A stretch of 64,000 nucleotides of DNA from the NCBI GenBank assembly GCA_963805985.1, contig CAWDWG010000008.1, forward strand, positions 662,962 to 726,961, read 5' to 3'. A program made the position numbers and the translations under genes. The notes under the pieces were generated by a model. The model saw only the letters and a list, made by a program, of their open reading frames with translations, was not told the DNA's origin and did not search any database. This stretch comes from Bog-257 sp963805985. GTDB taxonomy: Bacteria > Acidobacteriota > Terriglobia > Terriglobales > Acidobacteriaceae. Position 1 is the first letter of the stretch, and every line of letters starts with the position of its first letter. Positions 54,568 through 63,845 of the stretch are shown piece by piece.

Positions 54568-55962
54568 TTAACCAAATAATCGCATCAATCCCTTTGACTG
54601 CAGGTCGGGGACGAGGAATTTTCTTCCGCTAAGGGCTTCGGCCGCTCCATACCCGCTGCGGACGGCGCCTTCCATGGTGGCGGGCCAGCCGGTCGCGGTC
54701 CAATCTCCGGCGAGAAATAGTCTTGGCCACGGGCTGGTGTGTGATGGGCGATATGCATCGCTGCCGGGTGAAGGGGCAAACGTCGCATGGATTTCTTTCA
54801 CGACGGTCGCTTTCGTCAATGTCGCCTCGCGGACGGTCGGGAAAAACTCTGCCAGCTCGCGAATGGCCAAGTCGATGATCTCCTGGCGCGGCTTGTCGAC
54901 CAATGTCTTCGACGAGCTGACGACCAACTCCAGATAACTTCCCTGCTGAGCTGAATCGCGGCGCGTGGCGAGGATCTTCGACTTGTGGAACATCCACTGG
55001 ATGGTGCGCTCGAGCAGCACTGCGTGCTCCAGCGGCGTGATCTCGCGATCGAACCAGAGATGAACGCCGGTAATGGGCGAGCTTTCGAAGCTGCGCGCCT
55101 GCTCGCGTAACGATTGCAATTCGCGAGCGTCGGGCAGAAGTTTCTCGATGCCATTGAAGGGTGTCGCCAGCACGGCGTAGTCGGCAGCGATCTCTTCCCC
55201 GCCGACACACAAGCGAACCTGGTCGCCCTCGGCGCGAAACGAATCGACCGGCGCCCGGAGATGAACCTTACCGCCGCGAGCTTCGATATATTGCGCGGCG
55301 GTTCCATAGAGCTGCGAGAGCGGAACGGCGGGGACGCCCATGCGGCCGGCCTCGGCTGATTTGAGAAACGAATCGCGAAACACCAGCGCAGCGTAGCTGA
55401 CGGAGATGCGGTTCAGATCTTCATTCAGCGCGCTGACCAGCACCGGCTCCCAGAAGCGGCGAATCGCCTGCCTGGTCTGGCCGTGACGCTTGAGCCACGT
55501 CTCGAAGGTCTCTCCGTTATCGTTGGGCAGGCCGGGCACGAGCGCCAGCATGGCGCGTGCGATCGCCATCTTGTCTTTCAGATCAAGAACAGTGGAATCG
55601 AGGAACGACGGCGCGGCGTGAAACGGTGCGGGCAGCGCGCCGGGCTTCAACGTCGACGATTTGCCGCCAGGAAGGATGAAGGTGATCTCGTCGTACCAGC
55701 GGATTTGCTGGTCGACGCCGAGACGGCGATAGAAGTCGATCAGGTTGGTGCAGCAGCCGAGCAGCACGTGCTGGCAGTTGTCCACAACTTCGCCGGTGCC
55801 GGGAAGCTCGTACGAGGACGCGCGGCCACCGAGATACGGACGGCGCTCGAAGAGCTCGATGTGGTACCCGGAGTCAGCCAGCGCGCTTGCGGCCGACAAT
55901 CCGGCGAGGCCTCCGCCGATAACAGCGACCCTGCAAGACTGCGAATTGTCGCCGACACTCAT
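54568..55962 (-). CDS. hpnE: Hydroxysqualene dehydroxylase
   Basis: Last step of the HpnCDE route: reduces hydroxysqualene to squalene with FAD. 464 residues of the amine-oxidase/phytoene-desaturase fold: FAD motif 'VAVIGGGLAGLSAASALADSG', 'ELFERRPYLGGRASSY', 'VDNCQHVLLGCCTNLIDFYRRLGV' (HpnE-typical), and C-terminal 'WPRLFLAGDWTATGWPATMEGAVRSGYGAAEAL'. I use ATG 55962, which overlaps the hpnD stop (ATGA); the frame extends to 55992. Squalene feeds hopanoid synthesis. With hpnD and hpnC upstream it forms one operon. Confidence 0.92.
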   Translation of the reverse strand: MSVGDNSQSCRVAVIGGGLAGLSAASALADSGYHIELFERRPYLGGRASSYELPGTGEVVDNCQHVLLGCCTNLIDFYRRLGVDQQIRWYDEITFILPGGKSSTLKPGALPAPFHAAPSFLDSTVLDLKDKMAIARAMLALVPGLPNDNGETFETWLKRHGQTRQAIRRFWEPVLVSALNEDLNRISVSYAALVFRDSFLKSAEAGRMGVPAVPLSQLYGTAAQYIEARGGKVHLRAPVDSFRAEGDQVRLCVGGEEIAADYAVLATPFNGIEKLLPDARELQSLREQARSFESSPITGVHLWFDREITPLEHAVLLERTIQWMFHKSKILATRRDSAQQGSYLELVVSSSKTLVDKPRQEIIDLAIRELAEFFPTVREATLTKATVVKEIHATFAPSPGSDAYRPSHTSPWPRLFLAGDWTATGWPATMEGAVRSGYGAAEALSGRKFLVPDLQSKGLMRLFG

Positions 55963-56921
55963 CGGAATTGCCAGTGACCTCGGAAACGCCAATATCCAGT
56001 GGCCAGGACCTTCAGCTTTTCTGTAGTGCTCAGCCGCACGCGATCGGAGAAGACATCGTAGTTACGGTCGATGATGCGCTCCAGCAACTGGCGATAGATT
56101 TCGACGAGCGTCCACAAGGCGCCGCGGCTGTCGTCGTCGATGAGCGGCAGCAACTCCTGCGCGGAGAAGTAATACGCGCGGGCGCGAGCTGCCTCGAACT
56201 CCATCAGCGGCCGAAGCGATTGTGGAGCGGAACCGTTGGTCAGCGCGTGCAAATCGATGTTGAAGCGCGCGAAGTCCTCGCGCGGCAGATACACGCGGCC
56301 CAGCGCGGCATCTTCCTTTACGTCTCGCAAAATGTTGGTGAGCTGAAAGGCAACGCCGACTTCCTCGGCCAGCTTCTCGGCGTGCGCATCGCGATAGCCG
56401 AAGATGCGGATGCAGACCAGCCCGACCACCGACGCCACGTGATAGCAGTAGTCGTAAAGCTGGTTGAAGGTTTCGTACTGGAGCTGCGGACCGTCGCCGC
56501 CAGTTCTCGGCGGGGGAGCTGAATCGCCCGGGTGCTCCCTCGGGCGCGGACTTTGCACGGGTGGTGCAACGTCCATCTCAGTGCCGCGCACCAGCTTCTC
56601 CAGCAACTCGAGCGGGATGTTGAAGCGCTTCTGCGCGTCGGCCAGCGCGAAGAGCACGGGATCGTCGGTGCGCTCGCCGTCGACGACGCGACGCAAGGCA
56701 CTCATCCACTCGTCGAGCTTCTCGCGGCGCTGCTCGGCAGGAATCGCAGGATCGTCGGAGATATCGTCGGCATGTCGCATGAAGGCGTACACCGCCGACA
56801 GCGCGTTGCGTTTGGGAGAAGGCAGCAGCAGAAAGCCGTAGTAGAAGTTCTTGGCAGCGGAGCGGGCGATGTGCCGGCAAACACTATAAGCCGCCCGCAA
56901 TTGCAGCGGGTGTTCGCTCAC
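55959..56921 (-). CDS. hpnD: Presqualene diphosphate synthase, with an inserted repeat
   Basis: Condenses two farnesyl diphosphates to presqualene diphosphate. 320 residues, against about 280 for the family. The Asp-rich motif 'MRHADDISDD' (about 48-57) and the second, 'LTNILRDVKEDAALGRVYLP', are intact, as are 'FYYGFLLLPSPKRNALSAVYAFMRHAD' and 'YCYHVASVVGLVCIRIFGY'. The extra length comes from about 27 residues between 'LVRGTEMDV' and 'LQYETFNQLYDY', encoded by a hairpin repeat (56487-56567). The insertion keeps the frame and lies in a loop between helices, so the enzyme could still work. Stop overlaps the hpnE start. Confidence 0.9.
   Translation of the reverse strand: MSEHPLQLRAAYSVCRHIARSAAKNFYYGFLLLPSPKRNALSAVYAFMRHADDISDDPAIPAEQRREKLDEWMSALRRVVDGERTDDPVLFALADAQKRFNIPLELLEKLVRGTEMDVAPPVQSPRPREHPGDSAPPPRTGGDGPQLQYETFNQLYDYCYHVASVVGLVCIRIFGYRDAHAEKLAEEVGVAFQLTNILRDVKEDAALGRVYLPREDFARFNIDLHALTNGSAPQSLRPLMEFEAARARAYYFSAQELLPLIDDDSRGALWTLVEIYRQLLERIIDRNYDVFSDRVRLSTTEKLKVLATGYWRFRGHWQFR
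56487..56567. repeat. Repeat element inside hpnD
   Basis: 81 bp (27 codons) in frame. Contains CGCCCG (56525-56530) and CGGGCG (56541-56546) as a 6-bp stem. The product 'APPVQSPRPREHPGDSAPPP...' is Pro/Arg-rich and unlike any squalene-synthase sequence. Boundaries are estimated from where the protein stops and resumes matching the family. Confidence 0.6.
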
Positions 56922-56946
56922 AGCACCTCGCTCGAAAGCGGGTGTT

Positions 56947-57022
56947 CACCACGGAAGCACAGAAGACACGGAAAAAGGCAAACAGAAAAAATCATTTCCG
57001 TGCCTTCCGTGCTTCTGTGGTG
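56947..57022. repeat. 'CACCACGGAAGCACAGAAGA' inverted repeat element, copy 2
   Basis: Left arm CACCACGGAAGCACAGAAGA (from 56947), right arm '...CCGTGCTTCTGTGGTG' (to 57022): near-perfect inverted repeat with an A-rich middle. Same family as 42597-42685. It lies between hpnD and hpnC and supplies the last codons of hpnC ('STTEARKARK'). Confidence 0.65.
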
Positions 57023-58158
57023 GATACGCTTTTTCCGCTCCCCAATTTTCCGATCAAGGCCCGCGCTAGGAGCCACAGTTTCGTCGGCTTGGAAATGGCC
57101 GGGCGGTGGGTCAACACGTCGTAGCTCTGGCGCGCGATTGCGTCGAGGACGGCGATGCCGCCGCGACTGAAGAGTTCGATATCGATGGCGAGGTGCTTGT
57201 CGACGATTGCGACCAGCGGCAGGCCTTTGGCAAACCAGTCGCGGGCCCGCTGGACTTCGAACCTCAGCATCTGGCGGAACTGCGGCGTGGCGCGGCGCTG
57301 GGCGATGTCGTCTTCGCTGACGCCGAACTTCGCCAGGCTCTCCAGCGGAAGATAGATTCGGCCTTTGTCGTAATCGCGCGAGACATCCTGCCAAAAGTTG
57401 GCGATCTGGAGCGCGGTGCAAGTGTGGTCGGACAGCTGCTGGCGCTCAGCATCGCGATAGCCGCAGAGATACAGGACGAGATGGCCGACGGGATTCGCAG
57501 AATTCTTGCAGTAGCCGAGCACGTCGTCGAATGTTGGATAACGCAGTGTCGTTTGGTCCTGGCGAAATGCGGTCAGCAGATCAGCGAAGGGCGCGCGTGG
57601 GATGTCGAACTGGCGAATGGTCTCGCGCAGGGCGATGAACACGGGATGACGCGGCGCGATCGGATTGCGTCCGGCAAATTCGGCCTCTGTTCGCAGCTTC
57701 TCGACATCGCGGCGCACGTCGACGGGCGGAGCTTCGACCAGGCTGAGATAGGTCGCGCTCAGCTCGGATTCCCAGGCGTCGAGCAGCGCCAGCGATTGCT
57801 GCGGATTGCCGACCTCGTCGCCCAGATCGTCAGAGACGCGGCAGTACGCGTAAACATTGTAGAAGTGCTGATGAAGATGCTTCGGCAGAAACCAGGTGAC
57901 GACCGAAAAGTTCTCGTAATGCGAAGTCGCCAGGCGCGCGCAATATTGCTGGGCGTCGGCCAGCGATGGCGCGCGGTCGGGGATGGCGTACTCCGGCGGC
58001 AGAGCGCGCCAGCCGGCTGCGAGAAACGGGTCGGTCTCCTGTCCCGCCATAGCCAAAGGCGTGGAAGACGGGAGGCCCCGCGACTCCGCTTCGCTCCGCT
58101 CGGGATGATGAAACGGGGCTCCCCGATTGACCTGATTATCAGTTGGCACAGAAGCCAT
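56992..58158 (-). CDS. hpnC: Hydroxysqualene synthase, with repeat-derived ends
   Basis: Converts presqualene diphosphate to hydroxysqualene. The squalene-synthase fold is clear: 'ENFSVVTWFLPKHLHQHFYNVYAYCRVSDDLGDEVGN' (with DDLGDE), 'DVLGYCKNSANPVGHLVLYLCGYRDAERQQLSDHTCTALQIANFWQDVSRDYDKGRIYLP' (second Asp motif QDVSRDYDKGR). At 388 residues it is about 90 longer than usual. The first 37 include repeat translation ('HHPERSEAESRGLPSSTP'), the last ten come from the intergenic repeat. A native start may be ATG 58050 ('MAGQETDPFLAAGW'), though neither start has a good ribosome site. First gene of hpnC-D-E. Confidence 0.9.
   Translation of the reverse strand: MASVPTDNQVNRGAPFHHPERSEAESRGLPSSTPLAMAGQETDPFLAAGWRALPPEYAIPDRAPSLADAQQYCARLATSHYENFSVVTWFLPKHLHQHFYNVYAYCRVSDDLGDEVGNPQQSLALLDAWESELSATYLSLVEAPPVDVRRDVEKLRTEAEFAGRNPIAPRHPVFIALRETIRQFDIPRAPFADLLTAFRQDQTTLRYPTFDDVLGYCKNSANPVGHLVLYLCGYRDAERQQLSDHTCTALQIANFWQDVSRDYDKGRIYLPLESLAKFGVSEDDIAQRRATPQFRQMLRFEVQRARDWFAKGLPLVAIVDKHLAIDIELFSRGGIAVLDAIARQSYDVLTHRPAISKPTKLWLLARALIGKLGSGKSVSTTEARKARK
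58071..58122. repeat. Repeat element at the 5' end of hpnC
   Basis: GGAGGCCCCG (58071-58080) and CGGGGCTCC (58114-58122) form an imperfect inverted repeat around 'CTCCGCTTCGCTCCGCTCGGGATGATG'-type sequence (in part), the same family as 27190-27228 and the smc insert. It lies inside the open frame between the first ATG and the conserved start of HpnC. Confidence 0.55.
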
Positions 58159-58341
58159 CTAGAAGATTGTATCGAGGATGGGTGTATCGTGTCGTTGACC
58201 GAGGTCAACCAGGTCGATCATGCAGTTGACATCCCGACCCTCTCAGGTTAGCCCAACATACGGCCAAAGCTGCGGCACTGTCTAGCGCAGCCCGTGCAAC
58301 AAAACTCACTGGCAACTGATCACTAGCCACTAACCACTGGT

Positions 58342-59598
58342 CTACGGCGTGATCTCGAAGACCACGTTGCCGGCGGCACCGTACAAATTGCCGGCGCTGT
58401 CCAGAATCATGTTGCAGTAGGGCTCGTCGCCGGCGCTGCCGTTGAAGCCAGTGAGATTCCATTCGCCGTCGGAGGGCGTCAGGCGAAAAACTTCCGGCGC
58501 TCCGATGAATATTGTTCCGTAGAGATTGCCGGAGCTGTCCAAGGCCAGCTTAGCCAGCGAACCCTGATACGCGTCAAGTCCGTAAAGTACGTTGAAGGTC
58601 CAGCCGCCGCCGGAGGGTGACAGTTCGTAGGCCGCCCCACCGGTATTCTGGCCGCCCACGGATGTAACTCCATACATATTTCCGGCCGAATCGGCGATCA
58701 AGCCTCCATAGGCCTGTTCGCCATCGTCTCCGAGGAAACTGAAGTTGTGCAGAACAGTTTCCGTCCAGCTGGAGCCGGACGGCGTCAACTCATAAACCAC
58801 ACCCGAGTCTTGTGTGCCGCCGCTCTCTGCCGTGCCGTATATGTTGCCGCTGCTGTCGAAGATGACTCCGGCATAGGGAAAGGCACCATCGTTCCACTGA
58901 AAGGTATGGAGAACGTTTTCCGTCCAGCCTCCGCTGGACGGCGACAGCTCAAAAACCACTCCACATCCCCACGTAGACAGGCCACAATTACCGGCAGTGT
59001 TTCCTCCCGTAAAGGTAGTGCCATAAACGTTGCCCGCCCGATCCACCGTGAGATCGCCGAGGGAAGGATTGCTTCCATCAATGCCGCCGGTAAAGGAATG
59101 CACCACCGTTTCCGTCCAGGGGCAGAGCACGCTCTTGCAGGCAGCGGCAGGCGGCTGCAAACGGAAAACAACGCCGAAGCCCGATGCGCCTCCATAGTAG
59201 GTTGTTCCATAGAGGGTGCCATCCGGGGCAATGATCACACGGGCCATGGGGTTGGAACCGTCGGGACCGGAGAATTTGTACAGCGGAACGACCGTCCAGC
59301 TCGAGCCGTGGCGAGTCATTTTGAATACTGTTCCGCATCCGGTGTTGAAACAAGCTCCGCCGGTATTTCCCCCTCCCCAGGCTGTGCCATAAAGGTCTCC
59401 CGCTGAATCCATGGTCAGACCGGCCTCGGGGCCAGCTCCCTCGGGACCGCTGAAGGTGTGAAGCACCGTCCAGGTTTGAGCGTCTAGCTGCGTCGCGAAG
59501 ACGGTCAGCAGAAACGCGAATGTGCACGTTGACACGGTGGAGCAGAAACCCCTTCGTCCAGCCTGATTCCGGCTTTTATCCAGCTGTGAATACGTCAT
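58342..59598 (-). CDS. Secreted GloVer-repeat protein, paralogue 1 of the array
   Basis: 418 residues. ATG 59598 has GGGGGA upstream and a signal peptide ('STCTFAFLLTVFATQLDAQ') follows; the frame is open to 59676. Then about eight GloVer units: 'GLTMDSAGDLYGTAWGGGN', 'RVIIAPDGTLYGTTYYGGASG', 'DLTVDRAGNVYGTTFTGGN', 'GVIFDSSGNIYGTAESGG', 'GLIADSAGNMYGVTSVGG'. The ending 'GNLYGAAGNVVFEITP' is shared with its neighbours. The third unit holds a Cys-containing loop ('CKSVLCPWTETVVHSF') present in all members. Confidence 0.8.
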   Translation of the reverse strand: MTYSQLDKSRNQAGRRGFCSTVSTCTFAFLLTVFATQLDAQTWTVLHTFSGPEGAGPEAGLTMDSAGDLYGTAWGGGNTGGACFNTGCGTVFKMTRHGSSWTVVPLYKFSGPDGSNPMARVIIAPDGTLYGTTYYGGASGFGVVFRLQPPAAACKSVLCPWTETVVHSFTGGIDGSNPSLGDLTVDRAGNVYGTTFTGGNTAGNCGLSTWGCGVVFELSPSSGGWTENVLHTFQWNDGAFPYAGVIFDSSGNIYGTAESGGTQDSGVVYELTPSGSSWTETVLHNFSFLGDDGEQAYGGLIADSAGNMYGVTSVGGQNTGGAAYELSPSGGGWTFNVLYGLDAYQGSLAKLALDSSGNLYGTIFIGAPEVFRLTPSDGEWNLTGFNGSAGDEPYCNMILDSAGNLYGAAGNVVFEITP

Positions 59599-59735
59599 GA
59601 TAGATTCCCCCTGGCAGACTTCGAACGTGGTCCTTGTCCTTGCTCGCCTGGCGAATCGCGCTGCGCGCCCTGTCAATATTCATCGGCAAGCTCATACGCA
59701 AAAGCTGAGAGCTAAGCGCCAAGAGCTAATAGCTA

Positions 59736-60941
59736 TTACGGCGTGATCTCCCAGATGAGGCCGTCACCGCGACTTCCGCCATCGGCGGTGGTGCCGTAGA
59801 GATTGCCGCTGGCGTCGAGGGTCACGCCGCCGAGCGGGATAGAGCCGTTGTTGTCGAAATCGTAAGATGTGTAGTTCCAGCCACTCCCCGTGGGCGTCAA
59901 CGTGAACACTTCGCCGTTCCCTCCGCCCGTGAAAGCGGAGGTTCCATAGACGTTCCCAGCGGCATCGAGCGTGGGCGTATCAAATGGGCCTTGGTATCCG
60001 GAGAACGAGTGCAGCCGGGTGAAGCTCCAACTGCCATTGGAGGGAGTCAGCTCCCAAACCGTTCCAGCGTCGCCGGGTCCGCCAATATTGGTCGTGCCGT
60101 ACAGATTGCCATGAGAATCCACGGCAACGCTGCCGATCGGATTGCCGCCGTCCGCGCCGTCGGTAAAGGTGTAGAGGGTGCTTTCGGTCCAGCCCGAGCC
60201 CGAGGGCGACAGCTCATAAACCGTTCCGTAACCATACTTGCCCCCATAGGGTGCAGTGCCATAGAGATTGCCGGCGCTATCAAAGGCCACGCCGTTTTCC
60301 GGAACCCCGCCGTCATCGCCTCCGGTGAAGCTGTAAAGCACGCTCTCTGTCCAACTACTGCCGGAGTGAGTCAGCTTGAAGACCGTCCCGGAATCATTAG
60401 CGCCGCCCGAGCCAGTGGTGCCATAGATGTTGCCGGCCGCATCGAACATGAGATTGCCGAGATAAGGGTTCTTGCCGTCACTGCCGCCGGTGAAGCTGTA
60501 GAGTGTGGTCAGCGTCCACGGGCAAGATACGCTCTTGCAGACCGTGGCGGGCGGCCGCAGCGCGAAGACAGTTCCCTGGTTATCTGTTCCTCCGTAATAC
60601 GAGGTGCCGTAGAGAGCGCCGTCCGGGCCAAAGACCACTCCGGCTGAGGCAAAAACCGGGTCATTAGGATGGTCGAAGATGTACAACGTGCTCAAGGTCC
60701 AACCGCTGCCCACGTGCGACAACTTGTAGACCGTGCCGACGTTGCCGTTGCCGCCGGCGGTGGTGGTGCCATACAAATTCCCTGCCCGATCGATCGTCAC
60801 GCCCGCATAGGGAAACGATCCGTCAGCACCGTTGGTAAACGAGTGCAGCTCGATCAGGGTCTGCGCCTGCGCCATCAGCGATACGAGAAATAAGGTGCTG
60901 GCGATTGCCGCCAATCGGCAGAGCTTCTTTGCGTGCTTCAT
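59736..60941 (-). CDS. Secreted GloVer-repeat protein, paralogue 2 of the array
   Basis: 401 residues from ATG 60941 (AGGAGG 8 bp before). Signal peptide 'LAAIASTLFLVSLMAQAQ'. GloVer units: 'GVTIDRAGNLYGTTTAGGNG', 'GVVFGPDGALYGTSYYGGTDN', 'NLMFDAAGNIYGTTGSGGAND', 'GVAFDSAGNLYGTAPYGGKYG', 'SVAVDSHGNLYGTTNIGGPGD', ending 'GLIWEITP'. Closely similar to its neighbours in layout and length, so it probably arose by tandem duplication. 137 bp separate it from paralogue 1. Confidence 0.8.
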   Translation of the reverse strand: MKHAKKLCRLAAIASTLFLVSLMAQAQTLIELHSFTNGADGSFPYAGVTIDRAGNLYGTTTAGGNGNVGTVYKLSHVGSGWTLSTLYIFDHPNDPVFASAGVVFGPDGALYGTSYYGGTDNQGTVFALRPPATVCKSVSCPWTLTTLYSFTGGSDGKNPYLGNLMFDAAGNIYGTTGSGGANDSGTVFKLTHSGSSWTESVLYSFTGGDDGGVPENGVAFDSAGNLYGTAPYGGKYGYGTVYELSPSGSGWTESTLYTFTDGADGGNPIGSVAVDSHGNLYGTTNIGGPGDAGTVWELTPSNGSWSFTRLHSFSGYQGPFDTPTLDAAGNVYGTSAFTGGGNGEVFTLTPTGSGWNYTSYDFDNNGSIPLGGVTLDASGNLYGTTADGGSRGDGLIWEITP

Positions 60942-61119
60942 AACTGATCCTCCTTGGGGTGCCACTTGCGCTTTGCCGTTGAGTCGTGCCCATCGACCCA
61001 GGTTAGCGTCCAGAGGAAGGACGTGAACCCTTCGGCAAGCTCAGGGCAGGCTCTGGGGCACCGGATCATCTATCAAGTCCAAGTACGTCTCATCCTGACC
61101 ACTGACCACTAGCCACTTC

Positions 61120-62430
61120 TTACGGCGTGAGCTTCCACACCGTGCCGGCATCGGGAGACGGATACGGGCCTTCCGAGCACACGCCATAGATATTGCCTTG
61201 GGCGTCGAGCACGACTTTGCCCGCGGGAAAGAATCCATCACTATTGTTGAAACCAAAGCTATACAGCGAAGTGAAAGTCCAGCCGCCACCGGAATTCGTC
61301 AAGCGGTAAACCACTCCACTTCCACCTTCTCCGCCACCGGCGTTGCCGTAAAGGTTGCCGCTTGCGTCCATGGTCAGGTCCACTGGACCCTCGGCCTGGC
61401 CGTCAAAGGTATACGGCACAGAGAAGTTCCAGCCTCCACCTTGCTGCGGCGTCAATTCAAAAAGCGTGCCGTAACCGAATTCTCCCGGGCCGTAGCTGGC
61501 AGCGCCGTATAGATTGCCACTGGGGTCAAAGATGAGGCCGCCAAACGGATAGCCTCCATCCGAGTTGCCGGTGAAGATGTGAAGAATGGTCTCGGTCCAT
61601 CCCGAGCCGGAGGGTGTCAGCTCAAAAACAGTTCCGCAGCCGAAGCCGTAAATGCAGCCCGTACCGACGCCGTACGGCGTAGCGCCGTACAAGTTACCGG
61701 CTCGGTCAATCGCCAGCGGCGACTCCGGTTCCATCCCGTCATTGGCGCCGCCTTGAAAGGCGTAGATTGTGGTCTTGGTCCAGGTCCCGTTGCTGTTCGG
61801 GGTCAGCTTAAATACCGTGCCGCACGAATAGCTCCCACGACTACAGCTCTCGCTTCCCCCTTGCTCCGTGGTGCCATACAGGTTACCGGCGCTGTCGAAG
61901 GTGACGTCTCCGACAGGATAGAATCCGTCGGCTGGCGAGCTGAAGTTGTAAAGGATGGTCTCGTGCCACGGGCACTCGAAGCTGGCGCAGAAATTGGGCG
62001 GGGGCTGCAGCTTGAATACGGTTCCGCAACCGATGCCGAAGCATGAACCAGAGCCACCTTGTTGGGTGGTTCCGTAGAGCGCACCGTCGGGGCCGATGAT
62101 CACTCGCGCGTCGGGATACATGCCATCGGGCGCGCCCTGGAATTTATAGATCGGCGTCTCCACTCCATGGGACGACACTTTGAAGACAACTCCACATCCC
62201 ACAAAGCCGCACTGCCCGGTGGTGATGCCTCCAGCATTTGTGGTGCCGTAGAGATTCCCGCCAGAATCGCGAGTTATTCCTCCGCTCATGGATGGGGCGA
62301 GAAAACCACCATCCGCTCCGTCGGTGAAGGTGTGTAAGACGGTCAGGGTCTGCGCCGGTGCGATCGCCGATAGAAAAAACACTGTGCCCATTATTCCTGC
62401 TGATTGGAACCATCGCGTCGTCCGCAGCAT
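61120..62430 (-). CDS. Secreted GloVer-repeat protein, paralogue 3 of the array
   Basis: 436 residues from ATG 62430 with GGGAGG upstream. Signal peptide ends near 'FFLSAIAPAQ'. Units include 'GGITRDSGGNLYGTTNAGG', 'RVIIGPDGALYGTTQQGGSG', 'DVTFDSAGNLYGTTEQGGSE', 'PLAIDRAGNLYGATPYGVG', 'GLIFDPSGNLYGAASYGPG'. Cys pairs in several units ('TGQCGFVGCGVVFKV', 'CFGIGCGTVFKL') are more frequent here than in paralogues 1 and 2 and may form disulfides. Ends 'GTVWKLTP'. Confidence 0.8.
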   Translation of the reverse strand: MLRTTRWFQSAGIMGTVFFLSAIAPAQTLTVLHTFTDGADGGFLAPSMSGGITRDSGGNLYGTTNAGGITTGQCGFVGCGVVFKVSSHGVETPIYKFQGAPDGMYPDARVIIGPDGALYGTTQQGGSGSCFGIGCGTVFKLQPPPNFCASFECPWHETILYNFSSPADGFYPVGDVTFDSAGNLYGTTEQGGSESCSRGSYSCGTVFKLTPNSNGTWTKTTIYAFQGGANDGMEPESPLAIDRAGNLYGATPYGVGTGCIYGFGCGTVFELTPSGSGWTETILHIFTGNSDGGYPFGGLIFDPSGNLYGAASYGPGEFGYGTLFELTPQQGGGWNFSVPYTFDGQAEGPVDLTMDASGNLYGNAGGGEGGSGVVYRLTNSGGGWTFTSLYSFGFNNSDGFFPAGKVVLDAQGNIYGVCSEGPYPSPDAGTVWKLTP

Positions 62431-62488
62431 ATGTGATCCTCCCTCGATGCAATTGTGAATCGCCGGCCCAGCGTTCATGGACTATTGT

Positions 62489-63785
62489 CTATGGCGTGAT
62501 CTCCCAAATCACTCCCTGCCCATACTTGCCGCCCTTCCAGGCAACGCCGTAGAGATTGCCGGCTTTGTCGAGCACAAGCTGTCCGCCGGGGCCTTCGCCA
62601 TCGGAGCCGCCGCGTAAAGGTGTACAGCGTGGTAAAGGTCCAGCCGCCACCCGAGGGAGACAGTTTGAAGACAGAGCCATAGCCGGTGATCGAGTTCGTG
62701 CCGTAGAGATTGCCGGCGGAGTCCATAATCAGGTTGGCGGTGTTGTCTTCTCCAAAGCCGCCGTAGTTGTAAAGCTGAGTGAAATTCCATCCGCCGTTGG
62801 AAGCGCTGAGCTCATAGATACCCGCGCTGTCGTTGCCACCGCCGTCAGCGCCGGACGTCGCGCCGTAAAGGTTTCCTGACGAATCGCGAATGACGCCCTG
62901 CGGGTCGTAGCCGTTGTATCCGGTGAAGTCATAGAGCTCGTTCAAGGTCCAGCCGGACTGTCCGGGCTGCAGCTCGAAGACCGCGCCGTAGAAGCAGCTC
63001 AACGTGGTACTGCAGGCAGCAGTGCCGTAGAGATTGCCGGACGAGTCGATGGTCCATTGGCCGCCGGGGAAATACACTCCGTAGCTCAGGTTGTGCTCGA
63101 CGAAAGAATATGGGACGTTTTCGTTCCAGCTTCCGCCGCTCTTAGCGAGTTTGTACATGGCGCCTATGTTGGCTGCGCCGCCAAAGAAGGTCAGCCCATA
63201 CATGTTTCCGGATGCGTCGAAGAGCACCGAACTGGTGGGGTACGAGCCGTCGGGCTGGCCGGTGAAGCTGTGCAGCACCGTCTCCTGCCAATAGCAAAGG
63301 AAGCTGGAGCAGATGTTCGGCGGCGGCGCCAGACGGAAGACGTCACCGCAGACGTTAAAGTTGCTGCAGTTCAAGCCTCCGGCCGTACTGTAGAGCGCGC
63401 CATCGGGCCCGAAGGTCAGGATGTTGCTGGGATTGCCGGAATCGGCGCCGCCTTGAAAATCGTAAAGCGGCCGCAGGATCCAGCCCGAGCCGGAGCGCGC
63501 CAGCTCGAAGACCGAGCCGCAGCCGGTGTTGCCGTAAGAGCTGTTACCACAGCCGTAGACTTGATTGGCGCCGGCGGAAGCCGTGCCGTAGAGATTGCCG
63601 TTCGCACCGGCCGTCAGGCCGCCTAAGGGATTGGCGCCGTCTCGGCCACCGGTGAAGTTGTAGAGAACCTGGAAGGTTTGCGCCTGGGCGAGCACGGAAA
63701 GGAAAAGCAATGTCAGCGCGCCAGCCATGACAGCACGGCGCGGCAAAGAACGGTTATGACCCGAATGCTGCTCACAACGCTTCAC
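62489..63785 (-). pseudogene. GloVer-repeat protein, paralogue 4, frameshifted near its 3' end
   Basis: Start GTG 63785 with AGGAGG 7 bp before and a signal peptide 'AGALTLLFLSVLAQAQ'. GloVer units run to '...GGWTFTTLYTFT' and then the frame goes wrong. One extra base at about 62613 shifts it; the proper ending '...GSDGEGPGGQLVLDKAGNLYGVAWKGG...GVIWEITP' is in the next frame and stops at 62489. The shifted frame stops at 62475 instead. Only the last blade would be lost, so function could persist. A one-base sequence error is just as likely. Confidence 0.75.
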
Positions 63786-63845
63786 AGAACACCTCCTGGA
63801 ATTTAGGTTATCGATCCTTACCGACAGCTGACCATTGACTACTGC

